Assembly: GCA_949152475.1 (NCBI GenBank)
Contig: OX424567.1
Coordinates: 25,135,402 to 25,199,401, forward strand
Length of the DNA: 64,000 nucleotides
Direction: 5' to 3'
Source: Terebella lapidaria
Lineage: Eukaryota; Annelida; Polychaeta; Terebellida; Terebellidae
Of this stretch, positions 45,029-55,330 are shown piece after piece. Position 1 is the first letter of the stretch, and every line of letters begins with the position of its first letter. The position numbers were made by a program, and so were the translations under genes. The notes below the pieces were generated by a model. It was not told the origin of the DNA, did not search any database, and worked only from the letters and a program-made list of their open reading frames with translations.

Positions 45029-45556
45029 AATTTGTATGCAGTATAGTAGATCCCTATGAGAGGATCGACTGTGGCTGGCCAGGCATTGACGCCAAAACCT
45101 GTACCGAAAGAGGATGTTGTTGGGACGATAGCATCACTCCCGTCAATTGGTGCTTTCTGCCGGTAGAGTAGAATTTGTACACTGTCACTTTTTACTGGCA
45201 CATCCTGCGCTCTCAGTCTCTTCCTAAGTTGAATACAATATTTAAGCCGAACAGATTTTCCACGAAAAAAAATAATTTTGACAACAATTGTATTTAAACA
45301 AGTCAAATTCGACCAGCGCGTGTAAAATAGATTATTATAGGTGTGATATTTGACTTACTAAAGTAATCGCCGTTGATATCACTAGTTATTTGTGATCATG
45401 ATCTCGCGATTATGGAAAATGATACACCAGTGGCACTCAGTGGCACTCGAACGCATGTAAGATGGCATATCGTGCACTTAAATTAATTTCACTGTCTTGC
45501 ATCAATTGCAGGATTTCTATGGCTACAAATACGCGGGCGCACCCGGCGCAGGTTGA
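45029..45556 (+). CDS. Trefoil (P-type) domain exon and last exon, right copy; 5' part missing
   Basis: Exon 45029..45162 follows an acceptor (TTATTTTCAG) and encodes a full trefoil domain: C, ten residues, IDCGWPGID, a cysteine, GCCWDD and NWCFLP, the standard six-cysteine layout. A donor (CCG then GTAGAG) follows directly. A final exon at 45512..45556, after the acceptor CAATTGCAG, keeps phase 0 and reads DFYGYKYAGAPGAG then stop, with AATAAA at 45608. If unspliced, the domain ends VE-stop at 45171. A tail after the trefoil rich in Gly, Tyr and Ala is plausible for a secreted peptide. Upstream, the exon with signal peptide seen in the left copy is deleted or replaced by repeats, so this copy is either dependent on an unseen first exon or a pseudogene. 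The left copy's matching second domain would lie outside the window. Confidence 0.8.
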
Positions 45557-45607
45557 GAATCATGCAGCGACCATTGAAGACACCAGACAACCTGATGTAG
45601 TCTCCTC

Positions 45608-45613
45608 AATAAA
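45608..45613 (+). terminator. Candidate poly(A) signal of the right trefoil gene
   Basis: AATAAA about 50 bases after the stop of the predicted last exon, followed by TTGTTGTTATATGATTGTG some 40 bases on. Confidence 0.5.
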
Positions 45614-45639
45614 ACTAGAACAACTAGTTGTCTAAAGGC

Positions 45640-47219
45640 GAATTTTTCAATTTGTTGTTATATGATTGTGCTGTAAAAAAATCTGTAAATTTGACACATT
45701 GACATTCCAAGACCAATTCCATTGAAAAAAAATCAGTGTGGATAAAGTGGATAAATATGAGTGATATTAATAATACAAAAGTCATGTGAATATCATGACT
45801 GGCTGACATTCAGCCAGCTGTGAGATCAGGTGATCCGGAAAAGATGGCACCGCAACATTATCATAGACCCCAACTTCAGGAACAACGGTTTTGATCACAT
45901 TGATGAACTCACGCAACCGTTTTGACGGCCAGGTCATCATCTGGATCATTGAATTAAGGAATCAGTGTGCCCCGAAGAGGGGAGTTATATTCCAATATTT
46001 TAACTTTGAGGTTTATGTCGATTCGGTTTCGATTTCACCATCTGTATGGCTTGAACATTGAAGGAGAGAAACCTGCTAATTCTCATCCTAACATATCGTC
46101 TATAGTTGCATCCCTTGAACTTGCAAGCAAAGCAATAACTCTTGGTAAATAAGGCTCTATATCATATATGCGCTACTTGCCAAACTAACCATGCTCCTCT
46201 TCACATCCATGGCCACGAATGTTATACCCGACAGAACATAGAAAGTCTCCGGCCATCGGTTTTGGAAGTCTCTTGGAAACTGATAGCCAAGATTATAGTA
46301 ACAACATCACCCACAGTGGCTTCTGGGTGGTCAACCTGTCTTGTGACGATTTTAGGTGAGTCCCTCTTAGATGTATTGTCCGAACAGTCAATACAATGGC
46401 TACTTCAAAAGTATCGCACATCCTCGAGCGAGCAGTCTATTTCTAGGTAACCATGGGAATCTCCTTTGTGGTGAGTGTGCCCAATCTCTTGTTTGTTACT
46501 ACACATGCAAAATCTGTTTCACCTCCCACAAAGAGCAAAGCTCGAAGCTCATTCTATCCTCTCGCGGCCATCCCTATTGCTCCTGTAGGATCATGTACCC
46601 AAATTACTTTTGTTTTGCATCAACTCGTGATCAAGTTGTTTTCCACGTGATGAACATAACAGGCTTGGTAGGGTGTTTAATTGTGACGACCAGCATCCCG
46701 CCCGCATCGAAAGCCGATGCAATCACTCTTATGCCCTGTAGGTGGAAAATCCACAATTATGATTACCGGTCTGATGAGGCCACCAGTCAAAAGATTGACA
46801 GTTCTGCTTCCAGCAGCACGTTTACTCAGCACCTTTATGAGAGACCCATATAGATTTACGCCATTCAACGGGCTGAGCAAAAGCTTCACAAACGTTCGTA
46901 AAGCACAGAAATTTCTAAGGATATATCTTTCCAACTCATCGTTTTATCAACACTTCCGAAAGTGCCGGATAAGGAGTGTGCCATGACACATTCAACGTAT
47001 TCATACTTCGAAGAACCGGTACGATTATCTTGAAGCACTGTGGTTCGTGGGACATGATACAGTCACCTCACATCTGTTGAGCTACCGTGAACATCAATAC
47101 TTCATGGCCTCCTGTTCTTTGTGGGGAAGAATCTTCTTCACGGAGGATTCGATGATCTCACAGTGTGCAAAGGGACGATGCACCAATGGGAGCAAACAAG
47201 AGATTATTTAAGCTGACTA
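45640..47219. other. Gene-like but unrecognised stretch
   Basis: Less AT-rich than its surroundings, with overlapping open plus-strand frames (45967-46152, 46142-46450, 46371-46853, 46717-46986) that seem to hand over to one another, as in a decayed coding region. Residues such as CATCQTNHAPLHIHGHE and CGECAQSLVCYYTCKICF hint at zinc-binding cysteines and histidines. I cannot assign a family, nor tell a transposon relic from a broken host gene. Confidence 0.3.
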
Positions 47220-47919
47220 ATGCCTAAGTCATATTTACACCGATGCCTACGCCGATTAGGATACGATGCCCGAAAAGGCTGAAATTTGGCCATTTCGGCC
47301 GGTCACCCACCGAGCGCGGGCAGATCATCCGTGGCCATCGGGCAACAATCGAGCATCGTAGACACGTCGGTGGTGGCATCGGAAGAAAATAACGCAAAGT
47401 TATTTTCTTGCGGCGACCGGAGGAAAAAATGACATCGGTAGTGAATCGCTAGCACGCCTGCCAGCGACCGGCCAGAGCTCCTTCAGATGCCCATCAGATC
47501 CCGAGGGGGATCGACCAATTTTTTCGGCCGATCAATGTGAGAAGCTCACAAGACAATCACCACGGGGTATCCTGCCGGGTGCCGATGAATGTCCGGAAGA
47601 TGCCCTTCAGATAATCGGCCGATTTGTATATATCAGACGGTTACCGAGCAGGTATCAGTGGAGTATCATGCGGTCTCCAATAGGGCATCGTTGGTTGGTC
47701 AGTTTTTCTTGAAATTCTTCGAATTTGAACGGACACGGTGTAGACACGTGATCATAGATGAATGTAGCGGTGATTGGTGGACAATGTCTGGTGGTTTCAT
47801 GACCACTCGAAAGATATGGGAAAGATGCCTGACAAACTATCACCGGCGGCCGAAACATCGGTAAATACCACCGATGTCCCGACATCGGCCGACGACCTGT
47901 GCAAATGTGACTTAGGCAT
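47220..47919. mobile_element. 700 bp TIR element, GC-rich interior
   Basis: ATGCCTAAGTCATATTTACA at the left end is mirrored by TGTGCAAATGTGACTTAGGCAT at the right. The interior is rich in CGGCCGAT-like words (GACATCGGTAG, ATCGGCCGATTT). No protein is encoded; short frames on both strands come from the palindromic content. No clear target duplication. Confidence 0.65.
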
Positions 47920-48399
47920 AAACATGTGTGTTTGGTCCCATAGGATGGTGGTATGACCATCGTACTCTGGACAATCAAGATTCAAATTTATCTCCCAAAC
48001 AAAGTCTGGACAGTATCACTAATCGCTTGCCTGGCTAATAACTGGAAAGGTTTTTGAGTTAAGGTTTAACTCCTAACTTGCGATGAGAACAGTGTAACTC
48101 AGCACGTAACTCACCGTGTTCTCCTGGCCTATGCCCGCTGATATGTCTTTGGATTGGCGACAGTGCAAGCATGGAGAGATATTCAGCTGTGTTGTCTTCG
48201 CCTTGTCGTCAGGCTCAAAACATATTTTGAGGCATACGTTTGATCCTCAGACAAGGTCAGCTGTGTAGGTTGTTCAGTAATCAACTGTTTGTGATCTGTT
48301 TTGATCACATATCCCATCAGACAAACATAGTAGCAATCACATGCCCTTCGGACCGGTCAACGAACTAGCGCCGACGCAAACCATCCGGTTCCCTAGGAG

Positions 48400-50369
48400 G
48401 ACTCTGAAGCCTCGATAGGCAAGTCTATATGCCTTGCTATCGACTTCAGAGCCCAATAAAAGTTGTAACCTTCACTGCGATCGGTAGCCTAGTCCTCCGA
48501 TGAGGAATGGTCCCAATCATCACCATCACACCCCCCTCCCCCCTCCCCGATCGTTGTATCTGGAAGACCCGATCGAGATCCTTGTGGACAACCCAGAGGG
48601 TCCATCCTGAGAGAGACGTGAGGCCGCCTGGTCCCTGATCACGCCTGTCAAACGACTAACACCAGGGAATACAGGACTTGAGTCATGATGGGGAATGACC
48701 CCCAACACTACCTGACCGATCGACCCCCAATCGCGAAAGATCGAGAGTCCGATCGTGTGACTCACAATCATACGAAGGTCCGACTGCGAAGCCCTGATCG
48801 TACTCAGAAAGCAATGAGCGATGAGCGAATCCTTTTACCCGATTTGCCAGAGGCAGGGAGAACAAGGAAGATCGACTCCCCCTGACCCAAAGAGGATGGG
48901 GATCTTCAAGTCTTCCCCTTCTTGCCAAAAGGTGGAGCAAGCTACCCTGGCAAAGCAGCAGTCGAATAACCAGCCAGAACTCCCTGTCCCAGAAGGGCAG
49001 AGTCCCGGTAGCAAAGGATCCTCAAGAGAACCTAATGACTGTGCAAAGAAAGCTTTGCACAGCCAAGTTAACCATGTCCTGAGTCAACCCCATGGGCAGG
49101 TTGACACATTATGCAGCCTGTGTAGTTAAGGCAGAGTCTCTCTCCATGGAGGACGGATAGTCTGGGGATAACCCTCTAGGGATCTCTGGGGATAATCCTC
49201 TGTCGCTCTCGCATGAAGACAGACGGGAGCCACGAACGACACAGGTCGCACCCCAGGTCTCCACGGATACCGGACAATGATCCAAGCAGTCAAAGCATAA
49301 GCCATGCTTATCACCTTGGCGAAGGGTGTTAGTCCCGCACTGGGAACACACTCTCGAATCATGGGCAGTGCTCAAGGTAGACTGGGATGACATGGTGGAT
49401 TACAATCACCAAGGTTGAACAACAACTAACTGTAAAAGTGAACAAGTGGCGACACTGAAAAACCTGTACTGCGCTGAAACAAAACCCTAACAGGGATACA
49501 GTTATAGCTGGATAAACAAGTAGACCAAGCTACCAACTATAAATATATCCAAGTAGTGTAATAAACGACATATAAATGTAAACACAACACACTATCTGAC
49601 GATCGGTGGACGATAATACGCGAACAGGCTATACGAACACTGACGTATCCATCAAAATATCGTCATGATACCTAACCACAATAGCCACAAATCGATGCTT
49701 ATTGAAACCCTGATGAAATTCCGTTAGAATATATCACAAAAGACTGGTTTGCAGACTATATGCCACGGATACACCCGGAGAACAAAGCTACCAAGCAAAA
49801 ATGGCGGTGGACAGAAAAGAGAATAAAGTTGCTGCACATGCAATGCACAGGTGCGCGGTTCATGAGGCAGATGATCGTGCCTACTGTTACAATTTTGCGA
49901 ATTTTCTATCTAAAACAATCCACAGGATCGAAAAGGAGCATTTAGTAGTTTTGATTGGTGATGTATAGAATAAACGTTAGCTGACTTTCTGGAACTCCTC
50001 TGATAGGAGTAACATCGGAGAAGGGCCAGATTCTGAGATGACTGCGGTCATCTACAATTGAGCCATGAGCTCATCAGGCGCGTCAAACCACAGTAACTGG
50101 AGGTAGGCATTTCTACTCCACAGCTCGGACACATAAAGAGCGCTAGAGTCAAACGACGCCTTGTCTGTTACTCCCAGCCCAATAACGTCACCAGGGAGGC
50201 ACAGCCTTGAATCGCATCCACCTATTCAACCCTGCCATTTCAACTCCGCCATGAGCATAAAATCGAGATCGGAGGTTGCAACCAATTCAAAACATAAAGT
50301 GCTGAAATTGTAAAAGAGAATGCTGGAAATGTAAAATCCTAGAGTTTTTTGGCCACAGTGTAACCATTG
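48400..50369 (-). pseudogene. Degenerate retroelement-like region, part 1, with CxxC-type frame
   Basis: Minus-strand frame 49393..49109 contains RVCSQCGTNTLRQGDKHGLC then FDCLD, a paired-cysteine pattern reminiscent of the zinc-binding start of Gag-like proteins of DIRS-type elements. Other minus-strand frames (48940..48683, 48771..48526) are rich in Ser, Arg and Asp. It is broken by stops and continues, after removal of the hAT insertion, with 54377-55330. A hairpin at 48402-48450 (TCTGAAG, TCGATAG) is also present. Family assignment is a guess. Confidence 0.35.
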
Positions 50370-50377
50370 ATTCAGGC
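50370..50377 (+). repeat. Target-site duplication of the hAT element, left
   Basis: ATTCAGGC directly before the TIR; the identical 8-mer is at 54369-54376. Confidence 0.9.
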
Positions 50378-50650
50378 CAGGGTTGGGGCTGATTACACGT
50401 AAATGTAATCAATTACAATTACAATTACATTCGATTTCCATGATTACAATTACAATTATATTTATTTTGAATGTAATTGATTACAATTACTTTGCAAAGT
50501 AATCAATTACAATTACAATTACTTTATGAAATGACACCTGCCAAAACTAGAGTTTATATCACTTTGTTTATTACAATGTAGCATGATATCCTACATGTAA
50601 TACTGGGCATGATCACTTTGTTTACCACCGGTACTGTGAAACATATGCTG

Positions 50651-52794
50651 TTACTGAGCACTGGCATTATCAGTGTTACTTTGACTGTTACAGCGGATAA
50701 ACATCAGTGTTTCAAACGTTTGGTCTTTCAGCAAACACCTATCTGGTCTGAACACTTTTCCTGCAACACTGAAAAGTCTTTCTACTGGTGCACTGGATGC
50801 TGGAACGCTCAGATATCTGGTGGCGAGTCTTGCAAGACATGGAAAGTTGGATCTTTGACTCTCCCAGTACTGCAATGGACTAGAGTCTCTGTCTATGCAT
50901 GGCTGACTGACATACTCTTCGACTTCTTCATGTGTTGGTGTTGCTGTCAGTGAAATCCTTTCCACATCTGAGCCTCCCATAAACTGAAGGATGTCATCAT
51001 CATCGTGATCATGTCGGGCTTTTTTGGCACGTGGAGGTGCACCACTGGCTTGGTCTTGATCCTGTGGAGTGTGTGTCTCGGCGTTCCTTTGCAAGTTGTG
51101 CTTCACGTCGGCTTTTTCTTCGTTATCTCTGCACCACTTGAGTTTGAACCGCGGGTCCAACGCAGATCCCAGGCAGTACAGCTCTCGCCCCTCAAACACA
51201 GAGAGCCTCTTTTCTACTGAATCTCTTAGTGTTGTAACAAGCTTGTTGTTGAATTTTGCAGCAATATTTCTCATCTTTATACGAATTCCTCTAATGCATG
51301 GAATCACTAGGCTGACAGTGACAACCTTTTCACCCTGGATTATATCCGTAGCAATTTGAAAGGGTTTTAGAATGTCACAGATCTCTTGTAGGTTATTTCT
51401 CTCGTACTGTGTCAGTTTCACAGTGTCCAAACCATCCAGCTTTTCCTTTGGCACTTTCAAGAGCGATTTGATCATGAAGACTTGAGAGTTCCAGCGTGTG
51501 GCATTGGCAGCTTGTAGTTTTCCCTCTCCCTCCAGGAGATCCTGGGCAACCGTTGACTTGCGTGTGTAGTTCACGATCTTGCTCGCTTTGTTGATCAGTT
51601 TGGTGATCTGGCCTTCTGCTGCGGTTAGGCCGTCAGTGACAACGAGTTGTAGTGTGTGAGCAAAGCACTGGTCATGTTGGGGTATCTGATCGTAGACCTC
51701 GTTGTTTACGGCTGTTTGGTCGTTTTGTGTTCCTTCCGTGTCTGAGTTGTCACTGTCATCACCGTCTTGCCTCAGGTATCCCGGCAGATCCACTTTGAAG
51801 GCTTTTGTCATATTTGACGCATTATCGGTCACGATGTGTGTGAGTTTGTTCGTGATATCAAAGGGAGCGATCACTTCCTCAAAGTGTTCCAGAATGTTAT
51901 CGGCTGTGTGAGAGCCTTTGACACGGTTGCATGACAACATCACAGAGTACAGGGTCCAGTTCAGTATAAAGTGACCAGTTATGCCCATAAATGAGCGCAT
52001 TTGGCGGTTAGACCACAGGTCGATAGTGAGGCTGATGCCATTTGCGTCTGCAAGGTCACGTTTCAGCTTTGTTTGAACCTGCAACATTGAGTGTGTAAGC
52101 AATTTATCCGACAGGTACTTCCTGCTTGGGACTTGGTAGCTTGGGTCAAGGTTTTGACAGAAATCGCGAAATCGTGTGCTTTCCACAAGGGAGAGAGGCA
52201 TCAAATCACATGCAATGAAAGACACCAAGCTGTCCGTGGTACGCTGCTGTCTTGGGTCTTGATTACCATACTTCTTTGGCGCTGTGACGAATGAATGAAA
52301 ACTCTGTTGTTCTTGCTTGGGTGCTTTGTTGTCCTTAACATCTTTGTGTACAGAAGGATGCTTTCGCTGGATAAAAGTACACAAAAATGTTACATGTACT
52401 AGTATATTATAAAATTCTTCAGTTTCATGCTCTCGGCTATCAATGAAAGCATATTATTCATTCAACGTTACAGCTAGTATGTCAGTGAAAGTTGTAGCCC
52501 AAAAACATTTCAAATTGAGCTAGTACATTGAAACATGCACACGTATGCATACACATTCTATTTCATATCATTAGCCATTTATCACGCATTACCATTACGT
52601 TACATATCAGATATATGCGACAAAGACATTTTTTAATAAATAAATATTAAGCATATAAATACCTGTAGGTGTGTCATGAAGTTCGAAGTGATCTTGACAC
52701 GTCCAGAGATCACATGAAAACAGTATTTGCACTTTGCTTTCACTGTACTTTGTGTTGTTTCCAGTAGCTCAAAATGGTTCATTACAGTAGACAT
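50651..52794 (-). CDS. hAT transposase with BED zinc finger (ZBED-like)
   Basis: Two exons: 52794..52663 and 52366..50651, with a 296-base intron (donor ACAG then GTATTT; acceptor TTTTATCCAG), giving 615 residues. Exon 1 begins MSTVMNHFELLE and holds CKYC; the finger's histidine part, FMTHLQRKHP, spans the junction. Then come SLTIDLWSNRQMRSFMGITG (first catalytic Asp), THIVTDNASNM (second Asp), QCFAHTLQLVV (insertion-domain CxxH), ATRWNSQ, and a C-terminal dimerisation domain with PLQYWESQ, YLSVPASSAPVERLFSVAGK and a final LMFIRCN. A charged low-complexity loop (HDHDDDD) precedes the last domain. All landmarks of the hAT DDE superfamily are present and no stop or frameshift interrupts. The ATG at 52794 is chosen because it opens the frame that contains the finger. 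Confidence 0.93.
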
Positions 52795-53032
52795 CTTGAC
52801 AGGTCTAGTAGCAACTCACACAATGACAAATCACAGGTGATCAACAGCAAATTTATATGTTTCAGTTCTTTTGAAAACATTGTATCCAGGATACTCTGAT
52901 TAGATACACCTTGTTCAATCTCATTGATAGACCTGGATCCCTGAAAACTTATTATAGCATTGATCAGGCCAGTCCCACATGTCCCAGCAGCTGTGATTCC
53001 GCAATCACACCAGGGAGGGATCAGAGACAATT

Positions 53033-53929
53033 AAAGTACTAGTATAGTGAAAATATGATGTGAATTTATATGAAAGATCTCATTGATCTGAGCAAAATGG
53101 TTTTTACGGCATGTAAATATCACAATCCGTTCAAAAGTTATAGCACTTTAAAGACTGAAATCGGCAAATTTGCTTTTTCAAAACAATTTAGCTAATTAGT
53201 ATGCAAATGAAATATTCATGACGTCATCGGGGGAAGTTGTTTTAATTAGGTACTTTGATATGTAATTTTCATTCATTTGATGGTAAGATTATTAATCAAA
53301 ACTTATTCTATACAGATTTTAATATGAATAATCAGTGTTTTCACTTTTTCTGTTGTTGTCAAGGTAACCAGTGACCTGGTATGACCCATAGCAACCATGG
53401 TTGCTAGGGCCAGAAACCCACTTAGAACAGGGTATGCACAAATAAAAATGGTGCCAACTTGAGATCTATAATAATTTATTCATAAATAATCGACAGAAAG
53501 TCTGTGGATAGACTGACTTGGCAGCTGATGGCCATGGCAACCATGGGTAACTACGGCTATAGGGAACGACTGGTAACCATAGCAACAGTACAGTCTGTGT
53601 GGATATTGACTATGTATGGTACATGATAATATGCACTAGTCAGATCATCAGAACCTTCAATAAGAATCATTATATCATGGCTTGAACTATCCTAATTAAA
53701 ATTTGTTCCCCTCATGACGTCATGAATTCTCATTAGCATCTAATTTGCATATTAATGAGTTGCTAGAACTTTTCAAGTGGCTTCTGTGATGTAGTGCCGG
53801 AATGGCAGTTTCAAATGGCTGTAACTTTTGAACGGATAGAGATATTGATACACCGTAAAGACCATTCTGCTCAGATCAATGAGATCTTTCATATAGCAAA
53901 ACATCATATTTTCACTTTACTAGTACTTT
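53033..53929. mobile_element. 897 bp foldback element nested in the hAT transposon
   Basis: AAAGTACTAGTATAGTGAAA at the left is mirrored at the right end, with inverted similarity for about 130 bases (GAAAGATCTCATTGATCTGA in both). The interior repeats GGTAACCATGGCAACC-like words and has no coding frame. It sits upstream of the transposase exon 1, between the promoter side and the right TIR. Flanking duplication unclear; TA is possible. Confidence 0.78.
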
Positions 53930-54376
53930 GTTTGTACCCGGCCACTGGTAGCTAGTAGCGCACTGTTATCTTATTGTATAGCAGCTGCTTTTTCATTGAT
54001 ATTCAGCATTCAGTCAGCTTGGCCATATTTATGGCTTTTAGCATGCTGAGCCAAGAAAATTAAACAAAACATAAAAATCAAACGGCTATTGTTGGATTCG
54101 ATAGTGCTTTTGTGGGACTAAAAGTTATCAAACATTGATTGTATTGAAATACCTATATGGGGGTGCGCGCATGTTCTTTATTTTAGTTTAAGTCCATGTA
54201 ATCAAAATGTAATTGTAATGTAATCAAATATTTGATTACTTTTTGAAAGTAGTTGATTACAATTACTTTCTATTTTGATTACAAAATTACTGATTACATA
54301 TGATTACTTTCAAATGTGTAATTGATTACAATGATTACAATTACTCAATGTAATCGACCCCAAGCCTGATTCAGGC

Positions 54377-55330
54377 TCGGTGAAAAAACCCTTTCTGAGT
54401 CTCTCTCGCTTCTAACTTCTAAAGTAGTAGTCTGCCACGGACTCCTCCGAGTTGTGCACCCCACTGGCTAGCGGAAGTGGGAACGACTCCCTAAATTGTT
54501 TTGGGCACTCCCTTTGACCAGCAGTCATCCAGTTGGCCTTTTCCTCGGACGGTTATTCGATGTAATCCTGCGGCCATTCCTCTGGCAGGACATGGACGAA
54601 GTCCATTTTCCCTCGACCACTTGTGTGGGTTGTCTTCAGGTATCAGAGGTGCTAAGGCCGAGCCTCCTCATCTATCATGCGGATGGTTCTGAGGAGGAAG
54701 GGTCTGGATAGTCCGGACAGGCATCTGGATAATCCTTTTCTGCAAAAGTATCCAATGATATGGAGTGTCTGTTGTACCTGCCGTTGTCCCTCGTCCTCTG
54801 AGGTTGAATCCGGCGGCTGCAAACATAGGTATCAGCGATGCAAACTGCTGTGTGCAAATCTGGCCTGGAATTTTTTGCACTGATTTTCACACTGAATTTT
54901 TCGTGTTCTATCACTCGATGAAAACTGGCCAGCTCTCCCTTCAGCTTCTCCTGGAGAGAATGCAACATGTGTCCAACATGAAGAGCAATTGGACACCACA
55001 GATCCCGCAACAGATCGAGAAGACAAAGATGGAAATATTGCAGGCTGCACACAAGCCCTACGAGTCTGGCACGTTGACAGGCATCAATTTGGGTTAATGT
55101 GCCTCAGCTTTGCATCCTCGGCCATATCCAAGACCCTCGCCTCAATGACCAGGAACGGGTAGCTGGTGATGGCTGGCTGGAGGGAACCAAGCTTTGTGAG
55201 AAACAGTTTCCCCAGTAGGGCGGCAGCTCAGAGACATGTGTGCACATCAGGGCGTAGCACCAGACCTGACTTGACCACAATGGCCTCCATGTCCTGAGCT
55301 ATCTCAGAACCCGAACAAACGGTTATTGCA
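54377..55330 (-). pseudogene. Degenerate retroelement-like region, part 2
   Basis: GC-richer sequence on the far side of the hAT insertion. Minus-strand frames contain LQEKLKGELASFHRVIEHEK and, in another frame, QDMEAIVVKSGLVLRP with LTKLGSLQPAITSYPFLVIE, broken by stops and shifts. Helical, Gag-like composition suggests a retroelement structural protein relic, but it could be any decayed gene. Confidence 0.35.

Larger units (their letters stand above)
50378..54368 (-). mobile_element. Complete autonomous hAT transposon, 3991 bp
   Basis: Ends are CAGGGTTGGGGCTGATTACA on the left and, reversed, CAGGCTTGGGGTCGATTACA on the right, flanked by the exact 8 bp duplication ATTCAGGC, which is the hallmark of hAT elements. 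Both subterminal regions (50398-50530 and 54195-54360) are packed with TGATTACAATTAC words, likely transposase-binding sites. Between them lies one intact two-exon transposase on the minus strand, and an unrelated 897 bp foldback element nested upstream of it. Intact ends plus intact gene suggest recent activity. Confidence 0.93.
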
